Source: Lentzea pudingi
GTDB taxonomy: Bacteria; Actinomycetota; Actinomycetes; Mycobacteriales; Pseudonocardiaceae
Assembly (NCBI RefSeq): GCF_014646255.1
Contig: NZ_BMNC01000002.1
Coordinates: forward strand, 928,140-992,139
Direction of reading: 5' to 3'
DNA length: 64,000 bases
The translations under genes were made by a program, and so were the position numbers. The notes under the pieces are model-generated. The model was not told the origin of the DNA. It did not search any database and worked only from the letters and a program-made list of their open reading frames with translations. This document shows positions 44,616 to 53,296 of this stretch, in pieces (positions within the stretch are counted from its first letter, which is position 1; every line of letters begins with the position of its first letter).

Positions 44616-45215
44616 ATGGCGGCCATGAAGTTCGTGGAGGCGTTCAGCATCCTGGTCGCCGTGGTCGGGCCGCCGAAGATCCTCCTGGCGTTCCTGATGG
44701 ACACCGAGGGCGCCGACTCGCGGACGCGGTGGCGGGTGGCGCTCACCTCCACCGCGATCGCGCTGGGCGTCGGCCTGTTCGTCGTCGTGGCCGGGCGGGT
44801 GCTGCTCTCGCTCTTCCACATCAGCGAGGGCGCGCTGTACCTCGCGAGCGGCGTGATCCTGTTCGTGCACGCGCTGGACCTCGTGCTGGGCCGCAAGACG
44901 GACCCGTTGCACGACGAGACCCGCGGCACCCACGAGCTCGCGACCGCCTACTACGCGAACCCGGTGGCGCTGGCCTACCTGTTCCTGCTCTCGGACACGA
45001 AGTCGGTCGAGACGACGTTCGTGCTGGCCGGCGGGTTCGCGGCGGTGATCGCGCTCGACCTCGCCGCCATCGCGGTGCTCGGCATCCTGCTGCGCTGGGT
45101 CAAGATGACCTACGCGTGGGTGCTCGTGCGGGTGCTCGGCGTGCTGCTCGCGGCGTTGGGCGTGGACCAGATCGTCGAAGGTCTGATCACGCTCGGGATC
45201 CTCGAACGGGTCTAG
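44616..45215 (+). CDS. MarC family integral membrane protein
   Basis: A 199-residue protein with six hydrophobic segments. FVEAFSILVAVVGPPKILLAF at the N-terminus, ISEGALYLASGVILFVHALDLV and ANPVALAYLFLLS correspond to MarC/UPF0056 features (a PP near the first helix and P in the fourth). The family function is unresolved. It ends in a four-base overlap (CTAG) with the convergent SUKH-like gene. Confidence 0.8.
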   Translation: MAAMKFVEAFSILVAVVGPPKILLAFLMDTEGADSRTRWRVALTSTAIALGVGLFVVVAGRVLLSLFHISEGALYLASGVILFVHALDLVLGRKTDPLHDETRGTHELATAYYANPVALAYLFLLSDTKSVETTFVLAGGFAAVIALDLAAIAVLGILLRWVKMTYAWVLVRVLGVLLAALGVDQIVEGLITLGILERV

Positions 45216-45748
45216 TTCGTGCGCCAGCCGAGTTCGCCTGCGGTGTTGACCTCCGGGAAGCAGTGCCCGACGCCGCTGCGCGTCTCCAGGGCCGTCGCGA
45301 CCTGGTCGAACATCTCCGCGATCGACGTCCACTCCGGCTTGACCATCTCGTTGCGCTCCTGGTCCCACTCGACCACGCAGCCGCGCAGCACGCCGGGGCG
45401 CAGGTCCACGGCGAGCACGTCACCGGTGCCGTCGAACGCGATCGGGAGCCACTCGGGGTGGAACCCGCTCGTCGGCGCACCCGCCTCCGAGGAGTCCACG
45501 GGCTTGCTCACGTGGGTCTCCCTGAGCACGAACGCGCGGTCGGCGCCCAGCGGCGTGTAGAAGGGTGGCAGGATCTCGGCGAAGAGACCCTCCTCGGTGC
45601 CGCCGTAGACGCTCCACCACAGCTGGAGATCGATCGGAACCCGAAGATCCGGCAGCGCGTCATACCTCGGACGCAACACGGCACGGGTGGCCGGAGCGTG
45701 CTCCGCCAGCCATGCCAGGATCCGGTTCCAGTGCTCGATCACACCCAC
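45212..45748 (-). CDS. SMI1/KNR4 (SUKH) family protein
   Basis: About 178 residues from GTG 45748; GTG 45742 and an upstream ATG are alternatives. After an N-terminal helix (EHWNRILAWLAEHAP) comes the SUKH-type region: ALPDLRVPIDLQLWWSVYGG, then LLPPFYTPL-like and FHPEWLPIAFDGTGDVLAVDL, typical of SMI1 proteins. Many bacterial SUKH proteins are immunity proteins for polymorphic toxins, but no toxin gene is adjacent, although an ESX-type locus starts 93 bp away divergently. Confidence 0.75.
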   Translation of the reverse strand: MGVIEHWNRILAWLAEHAPATRAVLRPRYDALPDLRVPIDLQLWWSVYGGTEEGLFAEILPPFYTPLGADRAFVLRETHVSKPVDSSEAGAPTSGFHPEWLPIAFDGTGDVLAVDLRPGVLRGCVVEWDQERNEMVKPEWTSIAEMFDQVATALETRSGVGHCFPEVNTAGELGWRTN

Positions 45749-45840
45749 CGCCCCATGATCTTGGCGGAACGTCGGGCGAGGTACCGCCCATCGGGGCAGG
45801 ATCAACGCGAACACGTCACTACTGGGGGAAGAGCGTTCAG

Positions 45841-46167
45841 ATGGCGGAACAAGGCCTCAAGGTCGACTTCGACGCCTTGACCGGATACGCGTCGGCCGTG
45901 AGCGGTCTCGCGAGCGAGGTCGGCACCGTCGGCACCGGCACGTTGAACGGCACCACGAGCCTGCCGGGCGACTGCTTCGGCAAGATCGGCAACGAGGTGG
46001 GGCTCAACGCCGCGTTCCAGGCGGCCGCGCAGGCGCAAATCGACGCCCTCAAGGCCGCGTCCACGGGCCTCGCGGGTCTCGGCACCGCGGTCTCGAAGGC
46101 GCGCGAGTCCTACATCGCGCAGGAAGAGGCGCACAAGGCGTCGCTCACCAAGGCGGCGCAGGTATGA
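45841..46167 (+). CDS. EspC/WXG100-like type VII secretion protein
   Basis: A 108-residue helical protein without signal peptide, starting behind GGGGGAAGAG. LKVDFDALTGYASAVSGLASEVG and the C-terminal ARESYIAQEEAHKASL match the EspC/DUF2580-type T7SS protein pattern: two long helices with a short break (LPGDCFGKIG) where the WxG turn would be. It overlaps the NlpC/P60 gene by ATGA. It probably forms a heterodimeric ESX substrate with the helical N-terminus of that protein. Confidence 0.75.
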   Translation: MAEQGLKVDFDALTGYASAVSGLASEVGTVGTGTLNGTTSLPGDCFGKIGNEVGLNAAFQAAAQAQIDALKAASTGLAGLGTAVSKARESYIAQEEAHKASLTKAAQV

Positions 46168-47345
46168 GCGTCGAGGGACTGCTGAGCCAGTTCATCGCGC
46201 CCATGAAGGAGAACCTCGCGAAGCTCGACGGCGACACCGGCGGCGCGACGCGGGCGGGGGACGCGTTCGGCCGCGCGCAGACCGCGATGACCGACCTCGG
46301 CACGCGGCACGCCTCGGCCTCGACCGCCGTGCTGAACTCGTGGACCGGCGACAAGGCCAACGCCTTCACTGCCCGTGTCTCCACCTTCGCCTCGGCCACG
46401 AACCTGTTGTCCTCCAACGCTTCCGCGCTCAAGACCGCCGCCTCGACCGGCGTGACCGCGGTGACCGGCGGCCGCACCGCGATCCAGGGCCTCATCGACG
46501 AGTTCACGTCGAAGGCGACCCCGAAGCTCTCCGCCGCGCTCGCCCTGTCCCTGGTGGCCGGGCCCGGCGTGGTGCTGGCGGCCGTCGCGGACCTCGCCGG
46601 CATGGCCTCCGGCTACCAGGCCAAGACCGCGGCCGAGCTGCAGAAGGTGCGCGACCAGCTCACGCAGCTCGTCGGCCAGCTCAACGGACTGCAGAAGCCC
46701 GACGCCGGCGCGCTCGGGAAGCTCGGCGACCCGCTGGGCGGTGACGAGGGCACCACCTCGACCTCGGGCGCCACCGACACCAAGAAGCCGCAGGAGTCCG
46801 GTCCCGCCTCGAACTCCGGCAGCTCGGGTTCGGGCGGTGGCGGCGGCTCCGGCGGCGGCGGTGGCGGCGGTTCGGGCGGCGGAGGTGGCGGTGGAGGTGG
46901 CGGCGGCTCCGGCCCGCGCCTGCCCGTCGCGATCCCGCCGCAGCCTGGTGAGGGTGTCGGCGTGAACCTGCCGGACGGCAGCAGCGCCGAGGCACCGAAC
47001 GAGACCGCGGCCAAGGCTGTGCGCAACGCGTTGTCGGCGCTCGGCACCCCGTACGTGTGGGGCGGCGCGAACCCGCCCTCGGGCACCGACTGCTCGGGCC
47101 TCACGCAGTGGGCGTACGGCGGCGCGGGCTTCGACATCCCGCGCCCGGCCTCGTCGCAGGCGATGGGCGCCTCGGTGCCGGCGGACCAGCTGCTGCCCGG
47201 CGACCTGGTGGTGTGGGACGGGCACGTGGCGATGGTCATCGGCAACGGCCAGATGGTCGAGGCAGGCGACCCGGTGCAGGTGCAGCCGATCCGCACGACC
47301 AACAGCGGGATGTCGTTCTACGGCTTCTACCGGCCCACCGGCTGA
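46164..47345 (+). CDS. NlpC/P60 peptidoglycan hydrolase fused to an ESX substrate domain
   Basis: A 393-residue protein. Residues 1-180 are helical with SWTGDKA (W60-T-G62) resembling the WXG turn of ESX substrates. A Ser/Gly linker follows, with a nearly pure Gly run at 223-250. The NlpC/P60 endopeptidase domain lies at about 280-393, with catalytic Cys310 (GTDCSGLTQWAY) and His354 (WDGHVAMVIG). No Sec signal exists, so export by type VII secretion is inferred. The enzyme would cleave D-Glu/DAP stem-peptide bonds in the cell wall. Confidence 0.85.
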   Translation: MSVEGLLSQFIAPMKENLAKLDGDTGGATRAGDAFGRAQTAMTDLGTRHASASTAVLNSWTGDKANAFTARVSTFASATNLLSSNASALKTAASTGVTAVTGGRTAIQGLIDEFTSKATPKLSAALALSLVAGPGVVLAAVADLAGMASGYQAKTAAELQKVRDQLTQLVGQLNGLQKPDAGALGKLGDPLGGDEGTTSTSGATDTKKPQESGPASNSGSSGSGGGGGSGGGGGGGSGGGGGGGGGGGSGPRLPVAIPPQPGEGVGVNLPDGSSAEAPNETAAKAVRNALSALGTPYVWGGANPPSGTDCSGLTQWAYGGAGFDIPRPASSQAMGASVPADQLLPGDLVVWDGHVAMVIGNGQMVEAGDPVQVQPIRTTNSGMSFYGFYRPTG

Positions 47346-47401
47346 CTTCACACCGAGGAACACGGCATGCGGCACACTGTCCCCGGCAGGGGGTGATCGA
47401 A

Positions 47402-47755
47402 GTGGACGACGACGTCCAGCGCGCCGCGCGGAAGGTGCGCGATGTCGAGCAGGCCGTGTCGGAGCACGTCACGCGCAGTGGTCCCATCACGGGACGAGCG
47501 TCCTCTCCGGACGGCGCGGTGACGGTGGTCGCGACCCCCGGCGGTCCTCCGCGGGAGATCGCGGTGAGCGCGGCCGCGCTGCGGATGGGCCCGCACGGGC
47601 TGGCCGCCGAGATCATGCGCGTCGCCGAGAAGGCCCAGCGCTCCGCGAACACCCGCCTGCACCAGACGTTGGAACGCGTGGTCGACCCGCGCGAGCTCAC
47701 CGCGCTGGGCGTCGAACGCGGTCAGGACGAGGACGACTTCGGGTGGCGGCGGTGA
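47402..47755 (+). CDS. YbaB/EbfC-like (EspL-type) protein 1
   Basis: A 117-residue protein from GTG 47402, with GGGGG 8 bp upstream; GTG 47393 is an alternative. A basic N-terminal helix is followed by TGRASSPDGAVTVVATPGGPPREIAVSAAAL, the three-strand YbaB/EbfC sheet, and a C-terminal helix. In mycobacterial ESX-1, EspL has this fold and sits next to EspB. Placement after an ESX-fused hydrolase supports an EspL-like accessory role rather than nucleoid binding. Confidence 0.75.
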   Translation: MDDDVQRAARKVRDVEQAVSEHVTRSGPITGRASSPDGAVTVVATPGGPPREIAVSAAALRMGPHGLAAEIMRVAEKAQRSANTRLHQTLERVVDPRELTALGVERGQDEDDFGWRR

Positions 47756-48189
47756 ACGAGGAACGCCTGCAGGCCACCGAGCAGCTCCAGCGCGAGCTCG
47801 GCGCCCTCACCGCCACGGTCGAGCACCCGAACAGCATGTGCACGGTCACGGCCTCGCCGAAGGGCGAGATCAAGGCCCTGCACCTGCACCCCGCGCTGCT
47901 GAACCAGGGTGCGCGGGCCGTCGGCCAGGTCGTCACGGAGACGGTCAGGCTCGCCACGAACGCGGCCGTGCAGGTCAGCTTCAACAAGATGGCGCTGGCG
48001 CTCGGTGACGGGATGGCGATCGACGTCGAGTCCATCGCCGGCGACTCACCCTTCCGGTCGACCTGGAACCCCGTCGTGCCACCCGAAGCGCCTGCTGAGC
48101 AGGCACCGCCGGAGCGCCGGCAGAGGGCTCCGCGCGCCGAGGACGCGGACGACGACGCCTTCTTCGACAACCCCTCGTGGCTCCGGTGA
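47752..48189 (+). CDS. YbaB/EbfC-like (EspL-type) protein 2
   Basis: A 145-residue protein whose GTG overlaps the previous stop (GTGA). It has an N-terminal coil (ERLQATEQLQRELGAL), then ATVEHPNSMCTVTASPKGEIKALHLHPAL, the YbaB-type sheet, and an acidic C-terminal tail (EDADDDAFFDNPSW). Together with the preceding gene it forms a paralogous pair, probably a heterodimer, ending the second ESX satellite operon. Confidence 0.75.
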   Translation: MNEERLQATEQLQRELGALTATVEHPNSMCTVTASPKGEIKALHLHPALLNQGARAVGQVVTETVRLATNAAVQVSFNKMALALGDGMAIDVESIAGDSPFRSTWNPVVPPEAPAEQAPPERRQRAPRAEDADDDAFFDNPSWLR

Positions 48190-48243
48190 TCAGCACCGTT
48201 AGGCTCTTCGACGGCATCAGGCAGGCATGACCGGGAGGTCAGG

Positions 48244-49458
48244 ATGGCGCAGGACATCGTCCCCATCGAGCTGGGGCTGACGCAGGGTGACGTCGTCACG
48301 CTGTGGGCACCCCGCTGGCGCGAGAAGGGCGAGGAGTGGGAGGCGTTCCTCGGTGACGAGGAGGACCTGTTCGTCTTCCCCGACGCCGCGCACCTCGCCG
48401 CGTTCGTGCGCACCGCCGAGGAGCACGACCTGACTGACCACCCCGCGTGGCCGGTCGTGCCGTCGCTGGGCGTGGCGGACCTCTCGCCGGACGACAACCA
48501 CCAGTTCGACCTCGTCGGCGTGCCCGAGCTCGTCGCGGAGGACCCGGACACGTGGACGATCGGTGAGCTCGCCGACGTCGTCGCGATCGTGCGCGCCCTC
48601 GCGGACGTCTGCGACCTGGAGAAGGTCCACGAGGTGCTCGACAGCGCCGAGGGCTTCTCGCTGCTGCCGCAGGGCACGCTGCCGTTCAGCGGCCGTGACG
48701 GCGGCAAGCTGTGGGGCGAGCTGTCCGAGGTCGTCTCCGAGAAGTGGGACGAGGTCCTCGACGCGATCGACAGCGTGGTGAACACGCCGGAGGTCCCCGA
48801 GAAGGAGCTCGCGGTCGCCCAGGAGGAACTCGCCGCGCTGGAGGCCGCCACGGCCGCCGCCGCCGTCGACTCCCCCGACGAGTCCGACGACGAGGACAAG
48901 GCCGAGCCCACGGGCTTCTGGGCCGAGGTCGGCGTCGACCCGATCAAGATCATCACGTCGGCCGGCGAGTTCTACACGCTGCGCTGCTACCTCGGCGACG
49001 ACCCGGTGTTCCTGGGCCGCCGCGGCAAGATCGAGGTCTTCGGCTCGCCGCGCGCGTTGAGCCGTTTCGTCGCCGAGAACGACGAGCACGACCTGGCCGA
49101 GGTCGAGACCTGGAACGACATCAAGGTCAAGGCCACCGCGGGCGAGCTCGACGTCGAGGTCGAGGACGACAACGTCTACGTGCTCACCGGCATCGCCGAG
49201 GACATGGAGGAGGGCCCCGACTCCCTCGACCCGCAGCAGCTCGACCTCGCCGTCGAACTGTTCGAGGACGCGGCCGAGTGGGCAGAGGACGAGTCCGTGA
49301 AGAACGCGCTCGCCTCGTCCGAGTCGCTGGGCTGGCTCGTGTCGTTCGTCGTGTCGCCGGACCCGACGCGTCTCGCGCCGTCCGCCCCGTACGACGCCGA
49401 GGTGGCCGCGTTCCGCACGCTGCAGGCCTCGTTCGAGGACCGGCTCAACACCAACTGA
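48244..49458 (+). CDS. Acidic two-repeat protein, unknown
   Basis: A 404-residue very acidic soluble protein. Two halves share a motif: FLGDEEDLFVFPDAAHLAAF then EEHDL near residues 35-62, and FLGRRGKIEVFGSPRALSRF then DEHDL near 257-284. They are separated by an Ala/Glu/Asp-rich linker (about 185-225). I recognise related actinobacterial proteins only as uncharacterised or loosely labelled primosomal proteins; no catalytic motif is visible. It stands 54 bp downstream of the YbaB pair and is closed by a strong terminator. Confidence 0.7.
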   Translation: MAQDIVPIELGLTQGDVVTLWAPRWREKGEEWEAFLGDEEDLFVFPDAAHLAAFVRTAEEHDLTDHPAWPVVPSLGVADLSPDDNHQFDLVGVPELVAEDPDTWTIGELADVVAIVRALADVCDLEKVHEVLDSAEGFSLLPQGTLPFSGRDGGKLWGELSEVVSEKWDEVLDAIDSVVNTPEVPEKELAVAQEELAALEAATAAAAVDSPDESDDEDKAEPTGFWAEVGVDPIKIITSAGEFYTLRCYLGDDPVFLGRRGKIEVFGSPRALSRFVAENDEHDLAEVETWNDIKVKATAGELDVEVEDDNVYVLTGIAEDMEEGPDSLDPQQLDLAVELFEDAAEWAEDESVKNALASSESLGWLVSFVVSPDPTRLAPSAPYDAEVAAFRTLQASFEDRLNTN

Positions 49459-49471
49459 TCTTCTGGCACGC

Positions 49472-49508
49472 CGAAGGGGCCGTTCGCATCGCGCGAGCGG
49501 CCCCTTCG
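49472..49508 (+). terminator. Terminator after the acidic two-repeat gene
   Basis: CGAAGGGGCCG (49472-49482) pairs perfectly with CGGCCCCTTCG (49498-49508); the loop can extend the stem with TTCGC/GCGAG. Confidence 0.78.
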
Positions 49509-49533
49509 CGTTGCGCCGGAACACTTGACTCAT

Positions 49534-49546
49534 CTGTATGATACAG
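49534..49546. promoter_or_regulatory. GntR/HutC-type operator
   Basis: CTGTAT-G-ATACAG is a perfect palindrome ending 4 bp before the ATG of the GntR gene. GTAT/ATAC half-sites suit HutC-subfamily regulators, so negative autoregulation by covering the start is likely. Confidence 0.65.
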
Positions 49547-49550
49547 GTTT

Positions 49551-50294
49551 ATGACAGGTTCCCGGTCTCAACGGCTGGCGGCCGACCTACGCGGGCGCAT
49601 CACGCTCGGCGACTACGGCCCGGCCGGTTCGATCGAGAGCGAGGCCGAACTCGGCCGCCGCTACGAGGTCAGCCGCGTGACCGTGCGCCGCGCGTTGGAA
49701 CAGCTCCGCGACGAGGGGCTGCTGGCGTCGCGCAAGGGCGCCGGTTGGTACGTGGTGTCGTTCGCGCAGCCACTGGCGCTCGGCACGTTCCAGCACGCGC
49801 AGTCGGCGGTCGCCGAAGCAGGTGTCTCGCTCGTGCGGACCGTTCTCGAGTACGGGTACCAGGCAGCTTCTGCCGGTGTCGCGTCCACGCTGGGTTCCGG
49901 CGAGATGCTGCGCGTGCGTTCGTTGCGACGCACGGGAGACACGCCACTGGACGTCGTCACGGAGTGGGTGCCGCTGGCGCTGGCCGCACCGGTCAGCCGT
50001 GCCGACGCCGAGGAGCCCGGCACTTGGGAGACGTTGCGGCGCAACGGAAACCAGATCGCCGTCGTCCGGCAGAGCATCGCGGCCGTCGCCGCCGGTGACC
50101 TCGGAACGCTGCTCGGCGTCACCGCCGCCACCCCCGTGCTGCTCGTGCGCCGCGTCGCGCTGGACACCGCTGAGCAGCCGATCGCCCTGTCCGAGCACCA
50201 CTACCTGGGCCACCGGTTCCAGCTGGAGGTCGAGTTCCGCGGCTGGCCCGGCGCGGAACCTCCCGGCGTCGCCGCGATTCCCTCGGAGGACTGA
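49551..50294 (+). CDS. GntR family regulator, HutC subfamily
   Basis: A 247-residue protein with an N-terminal winged helix (SIESEAELGRRYEVSRVTVRRALEQL) and a C-terminal UTRA ligand-binding domain (from about residue 85; LLVRRVALDTAEQPIALSEHHYLG). The start is ATG 49551, immediately after its likely operator. It is 2 bp upstream of an epimerase/dehydratase gene, suggesting one transcript and control by a sugar or nucleotide-sugar ligand. This ligand guess is inference. Confidence 0.9.
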   Translation: MTGSRSQRLAADLRGRITLGDYGPAGSIESEAELGRRYEVSRVTVRRALEQLRDEGLLASRKGAGWYVVSFAQPLALGTFQHAQSAVAEAGVSLVRTVLEYGYQAASAGVASTLGSGEMLRVRSLRRTGDTPLDVVTEWVPLALAAPVSRADAEEPGTWETLRRNGNQIAVVRQSIAAVAAGDLGTLLGVTAATPVLLVRRVALDTAEQPIALSEHHYLGHRFQLEVEFRGWPGAEPPGVAAIPSED

Positions 50295-50296
50295 CC

Positions 50297-51274
50297 ATGC
50301 GCGTGCTCATCACCGGCGCGGCCGGGTTCATCGGCTCGCACTTCACCCGCTACTGGCTGCGCGAACACCCGGCGGACGAGGTGATCGCGCTCGACGCGCT
50401 CACCTACCGCGGCACCCTCGCGAACGTGCCCGCCGACGCGAAGTTCGTGCACGCGGACATCGCCGAAGCCGACGTCGAGGGCGTCGACGTCGTCGTGAAC
50501 TTCGCGGCCGAGTCGCACAACTCGTTGGCAGTGCTGGACCCTGCCCGTTTCTTCCGCACCAACGTGCTGAGCACGCAGTCCTTGCTGGAGGCGTGCCACC
50601 GCGCGGGCGTGAGGCGTTTCCACCACGTCTCGACGTGCGAGGTCTACGGCGATCTGTCCCTGGACGCCACCGAGGCTTTCCACGAGGAGTCGCCCTACCG
50701 GCCGCGCACGCCCTACAACGCGTCGAAGGCCGGCTCGGACCACGCCGTGCGTTCGTACTTCGAGACGTTCGACCTGCCGGTGACGATCACCAACTGCGCC
50801 AACAACTACGGCCCGAACCAGTTCCCCGAGAACGTGCTGCCGCTGTTCACGACCCGCGCGCTGAACGGCGAACAGCTGCCCGTCTACGCGTCGAGCGACA
50901 ACCGCCGCGAGTGGATCCACGTGCTGGACCACTGCCGCGCGATCGACGCCGTGCTGCAGGAGGGTGTCCTCGGCCGGACCTACCACGTGGGCACGGGCGT
51001 CGAGGCGAGCGTCGACCAGATCGCCGACCTGGTGCTGGACGAACTGGGGCTGCCGCAGTCGCGGAAGTCGATCGTCGCCGACCGCCCCGGCCACGACCGC
51101 CGCTACCTGCTGGACTCCACGCGGATCGGCCGCGAACTGGGGTGGCGCCCGGAGATCGGCTTCGAGGCCGGTGTCCGGGACACCATCCGCTGGTACGCGG
51201 CCAACCGCGCGTGGTGGGAACCGCTGCTGCAGCTCAGCGCGATCGACGAGAGCGCATGGGCTACGACGAGGTGA
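50297..51274 (+). CDS. RmlB-like NAD-dependent epimerase/dehydratase
   Basis: A 325-residue extended SDR. It has the NAD loop GAAGFIGSH, the YNASK active-site Tyr/Lys, [14 protein letters not shown], and [13 protein letters not shown] as in dTDP-glucose 4,6-dehydratases. Two canonical RmlB features differ: SHVDRS is replaced by SHNSLA, and the STDEVYG acid is Cys (STCEVYG). Such STCEVYG variants form their own group in my recollection, so the dehydratase label is provisional. No other dTDP-sugar gene is nearby. Its 3-prime end overlaps the convergent add gene by 14 bp. Confidence 0.8.
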   Translation: MRVLITGAAGFIGSHFTRYWLREHPADEVIALDALTYRGTLANVPADAKFVHADIAEADVEGVDVVVNFAAESHNSLAVLDPARFFRTNVLSTQSLLEACHRAGVRRFHHVSTCEVYGDLSLDATEAFHEESPYRPRTPYNASKAGSDHAVRSYFETFDLPVTITNCANNYGPNQFPENVLPLFTTRALNGEQLPVYASSDNRREWIHVLDHCRAIDAVLQEGVLGRTYHVGTGVEASVDQIADLVLDELGLPQSRKSIVADRPGHDRRYLLDSTRIGRELGWRPEIGFEAGVRDTIRWYAANRAWWEPLLQLSAIDESAWATTR

Positions 51275-52352
51275 GCGCCGCGTAACCCGGCTTGACCAGC
51301 TCGTTGATGATCGCCAGCCGCTCGTCGAACCCGAGGAACGCCGACTTCATGGCGTTGATCGTGAACCACTGCAGGTCCGCCCAGCCGTAGCCGAACGTCT
51401 CGGCCAGCGCGGCGAACTCGCTGGAGAGCGTGCAGTCGCTCATCAGGCGGTTGTCGGTGTTGACGGTGACGCGGAACCGCAGCTTCGCGAGCAGGCCGAT
51501 CGGGTGGTCGGCGAGCGTCGGCGCGGCACCGGTCTGCAGGTTCGACGTCGGGCACATCTCCAGCGGGATGCGGCGGTCGCGGACGTACGCGGCCAGCCGT
51601 CCCAGCTGGACGGTGCCGTCGCCGGAGACCTTGATGTCGTCGACGATCCGCACACCGTGACCGAGGCGTTCGGCACCGCAGTGCTGGATCGCCTCCCAGA
51701 TGGACGGCAGCCCGAACGCCTCACCGGCGTGGATGGTGAAGTGCGTGTTCTGCTGGCGCAGGTACTCGAACGTGTCGAGCCCCCTGGTGGGAGGGAACCC
51801 GGCCTCGGGCCCCGCGATGTCGAACCCGACGACACCGAGGTCGCGATACCGGACAGCCAACTCGGCGATGCGCAGCCAGCCCTCGTTCTGCCGCATGGCG
51901 CACAACAGGGTGCCGACGCGGATCTTGCGACCGGTCGCCGCGACGCGCTGCTCGCCGATCCGGAAACCCTCCTGGACGGCCTCGACGACCTGCTCCAGCG
52001 AGAGACCCTTCTCGGTGTTCAGCTCGGGCGCGTACCGGATCTCGGCGTAGACGACACCGTCCGCGGCCAGGTCCTCCACGGCCTCGGCGGCGACGCGAAC
52101 GAGCGACGGCTCGTCCTGCATGACACCGCACGTGTGGGCGAAACCTTCGAGGTAGCGCACCAGGGAGCCGGAGTTGGCGTTGTCTCGAAACCAACCCCCG
52201 AGGACGCCCGCGTCTGTGGTGGGCAGGCCCTGGTAGCCGGTGGCATCGGCGAGTTCGATCACCGTCTGCGGGCGGAGGCCACCGTCGAGGTGGTCGTGCA
52301 GCAGCACCTTCGGCGCGCTGCGGATGGACTCCAAGGTAAGCGGCGTGGACAT
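51261..52352 (-). CDS. add: Adenosine deaminase
   Basis: A 363-residue zinc-dependent deaminase of (deoxy)adenosine to (deoxy)inosine. Zinc and catalytic motifs are [10 protein letters not shown] (N-terminal His pair), [19 protein letters not shown] and [11 protein letters not shown] (Asp pair). The length is normal. Its product feeds the purine nucleoside phosphorylase at 23533. A long noncoding stretch lies upstream, and the gene corresponds in order to mycobacterial add next to deoA and cdd. Confidence 0.95.
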   Translation of the reverse strand: MSTPLTLESIRSAPKVLLHDHLDGGLRPQTVIELADATGYQGLPTTDAGVLGGWFRDNANSGSLVRYLEGFAHTCGVMQDEPSLVRVAAEAVEDLAADGVVYAEIRYAPELNTEKGLSLEQVVEAVQEGFRIGEQRVAATGRKIRVGTLLCAMRQNEGWLRIAELAVRYRDLGVVGFDIAGPEAGFPPTRGLDTFEYLRQQNTHFTIHAGEAFGLPSIWEAIQHCGAERLGHGVRIVDDIKVSGDGTVQLGRLAAYVRDRRIPLEMCPTSNLQTGAAPTLADHPIGLLAKLRFRVTVNTDNRLMSDCTLSSEFAALAETFGYGWADLQWFTINAMKSAFLGFDERLAIINELVKPGYAALTSS

Positions 52353-52393
52353 TGCTACACGTTACTCCAAGCGGCGGGTCCGACCGAGGGGCC

Positions 52394-52566
52394 GCGCGGT
52401 GCCAACCGAGAGCCGCAAACGCATGGCACCACGGACGAAGCCAGGCCCGGGCCACCGCCCGCACTCGCCAACGCAAGGCGACCCCCGACCAGGCCCGGCG
52501 CGCGCCACCACCCGCACTCGCCAACGCAGCCGACCTCGACGCAAGCCCGGCGCGCGGTGCCAACCG
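52394..52566. repeat. C-rich direct repeats
   Basis: GCGCGGTGCCAACCG occurs at 52394-52408 and 52552-52566. Between them a unit ending CCCGCACTCGCCAACGCA, preceded by CCAGGCCCGG, occurs twice (about 52441-52475 and 52489-52528). Confidence 0.8.
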
Positions 52567-52667
52567 GTCAGCCAGCAATGCAAGCCAGCCATCTACGAGT
52601 CCTGGCGTGGCGATGCGTAGCGAGCCGTGTGAACCTCGTGCACCTTGGTTCCGGTGGGCGCCTCACA

Positions 52668-52797
52668 TGGCGATTGGGGCTTTACCTTGAGGGGGCGGGA
52701 TGCCACCCTCACGGGCACGGCCGGGCGCTTTTCAGCCCGGCCTTTTTCCGGCCGTCACGCATCCCGCCAGAGGCTCAAGGTCAAGCCCCAATCGCCA
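52668..52797. repeat. 130-bp long inverted repeat
   Basis: The outer arms TGGCGATTGGGGCTT (52668-52682) and AAGCCCCAATCGCCA (52783-52797) are perfect complements. After one mismatch, ACCTTGAG/CTCAAGGT pair (52684-52691 with 52774-52781), and CGGGATG/CATCCCG pair farther in (52696-52702 with 52760-52766). The centre holds a separate GC hairpin. It looks like a palindromic dispersed element or a structured RNA. Confidence 0.85.
52719..52747 (+). terminator. Intrinsic terminator inside the 130-bp palindrome
   Basis: GGCCGGGC (52719-52726) pairs with GCCCGGCC (52735-52742) around GCTTTTCA and is followed directly by TTTTT, a textbook rho-independent terminator for rightward transcription. Confidence 0.8.
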
Positions 52798-53296
52798 GCC
52801 CTTGATCCGTCATGACCCGCGCAAGCACCCTCGCAAGGCAACCGTGCCCCAGGTACGCGACCAACCCCGCTGGAACGCGACCACCCGCCCGCAACAGCAC
52901 CCGCATGCACCAGCACCCGCCTGCAAGCCCCCCGGCATGGCGCGGCATCCGCCAACCCTCCACCACCGGGTGGAACGCGACGACACGCCGCCCCACCACC
53001 ACCCAAAACGATCTTGCAACCGATATGATCATTTGCTGGATCAACGTCGTTGCAGATCCGTGATCAGCAACTTTCTGCAACCAACGCGAGGCTTGAGTCA
53101 CCCCAAGGTAGGAACATCATCGGTGACTACTGCGCGCTTCCAGGCAGGCACTTGGCGTTCAGAGTAGTCGGGTAACCTGATCGGGTTAGTTGCCCGTCCG
53201 TACCCGGCCATTCTCTGGCGGGGGTGGTACAGCGACGTCCCGTGACGCGGATAGGCTCCCGTGGTCTCCCCCTCCCCTGGACGAAGGCACTCAGCC

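Larger units (their letters stand above)
52353..53296. other. 0.94 kb intergenic region without a convincing gene
   Basis: Several open frames run through here, but none has a plausible start, domain or codon bias; they translate to Arg/Pro/His-rich low-complexity sequence. The left third holds C-rich direct repeats, the middle a 130-bp palindrome with an embedded terminator. The right part (53010-53090) is unusually AT-rich, with repeated TTGCA and GATCA words. The promoters of add (leftward) and of the coiled-coil gene (rightward) must lie within it. Confidence 0.75.

Noticed and set aside
52352..53167. Several Arg/Pro-rich frames in the region right of add
   Set aside because: No family, no plausible ribosome site and repeat-driven composition; they overlap the palindrome and repeats.
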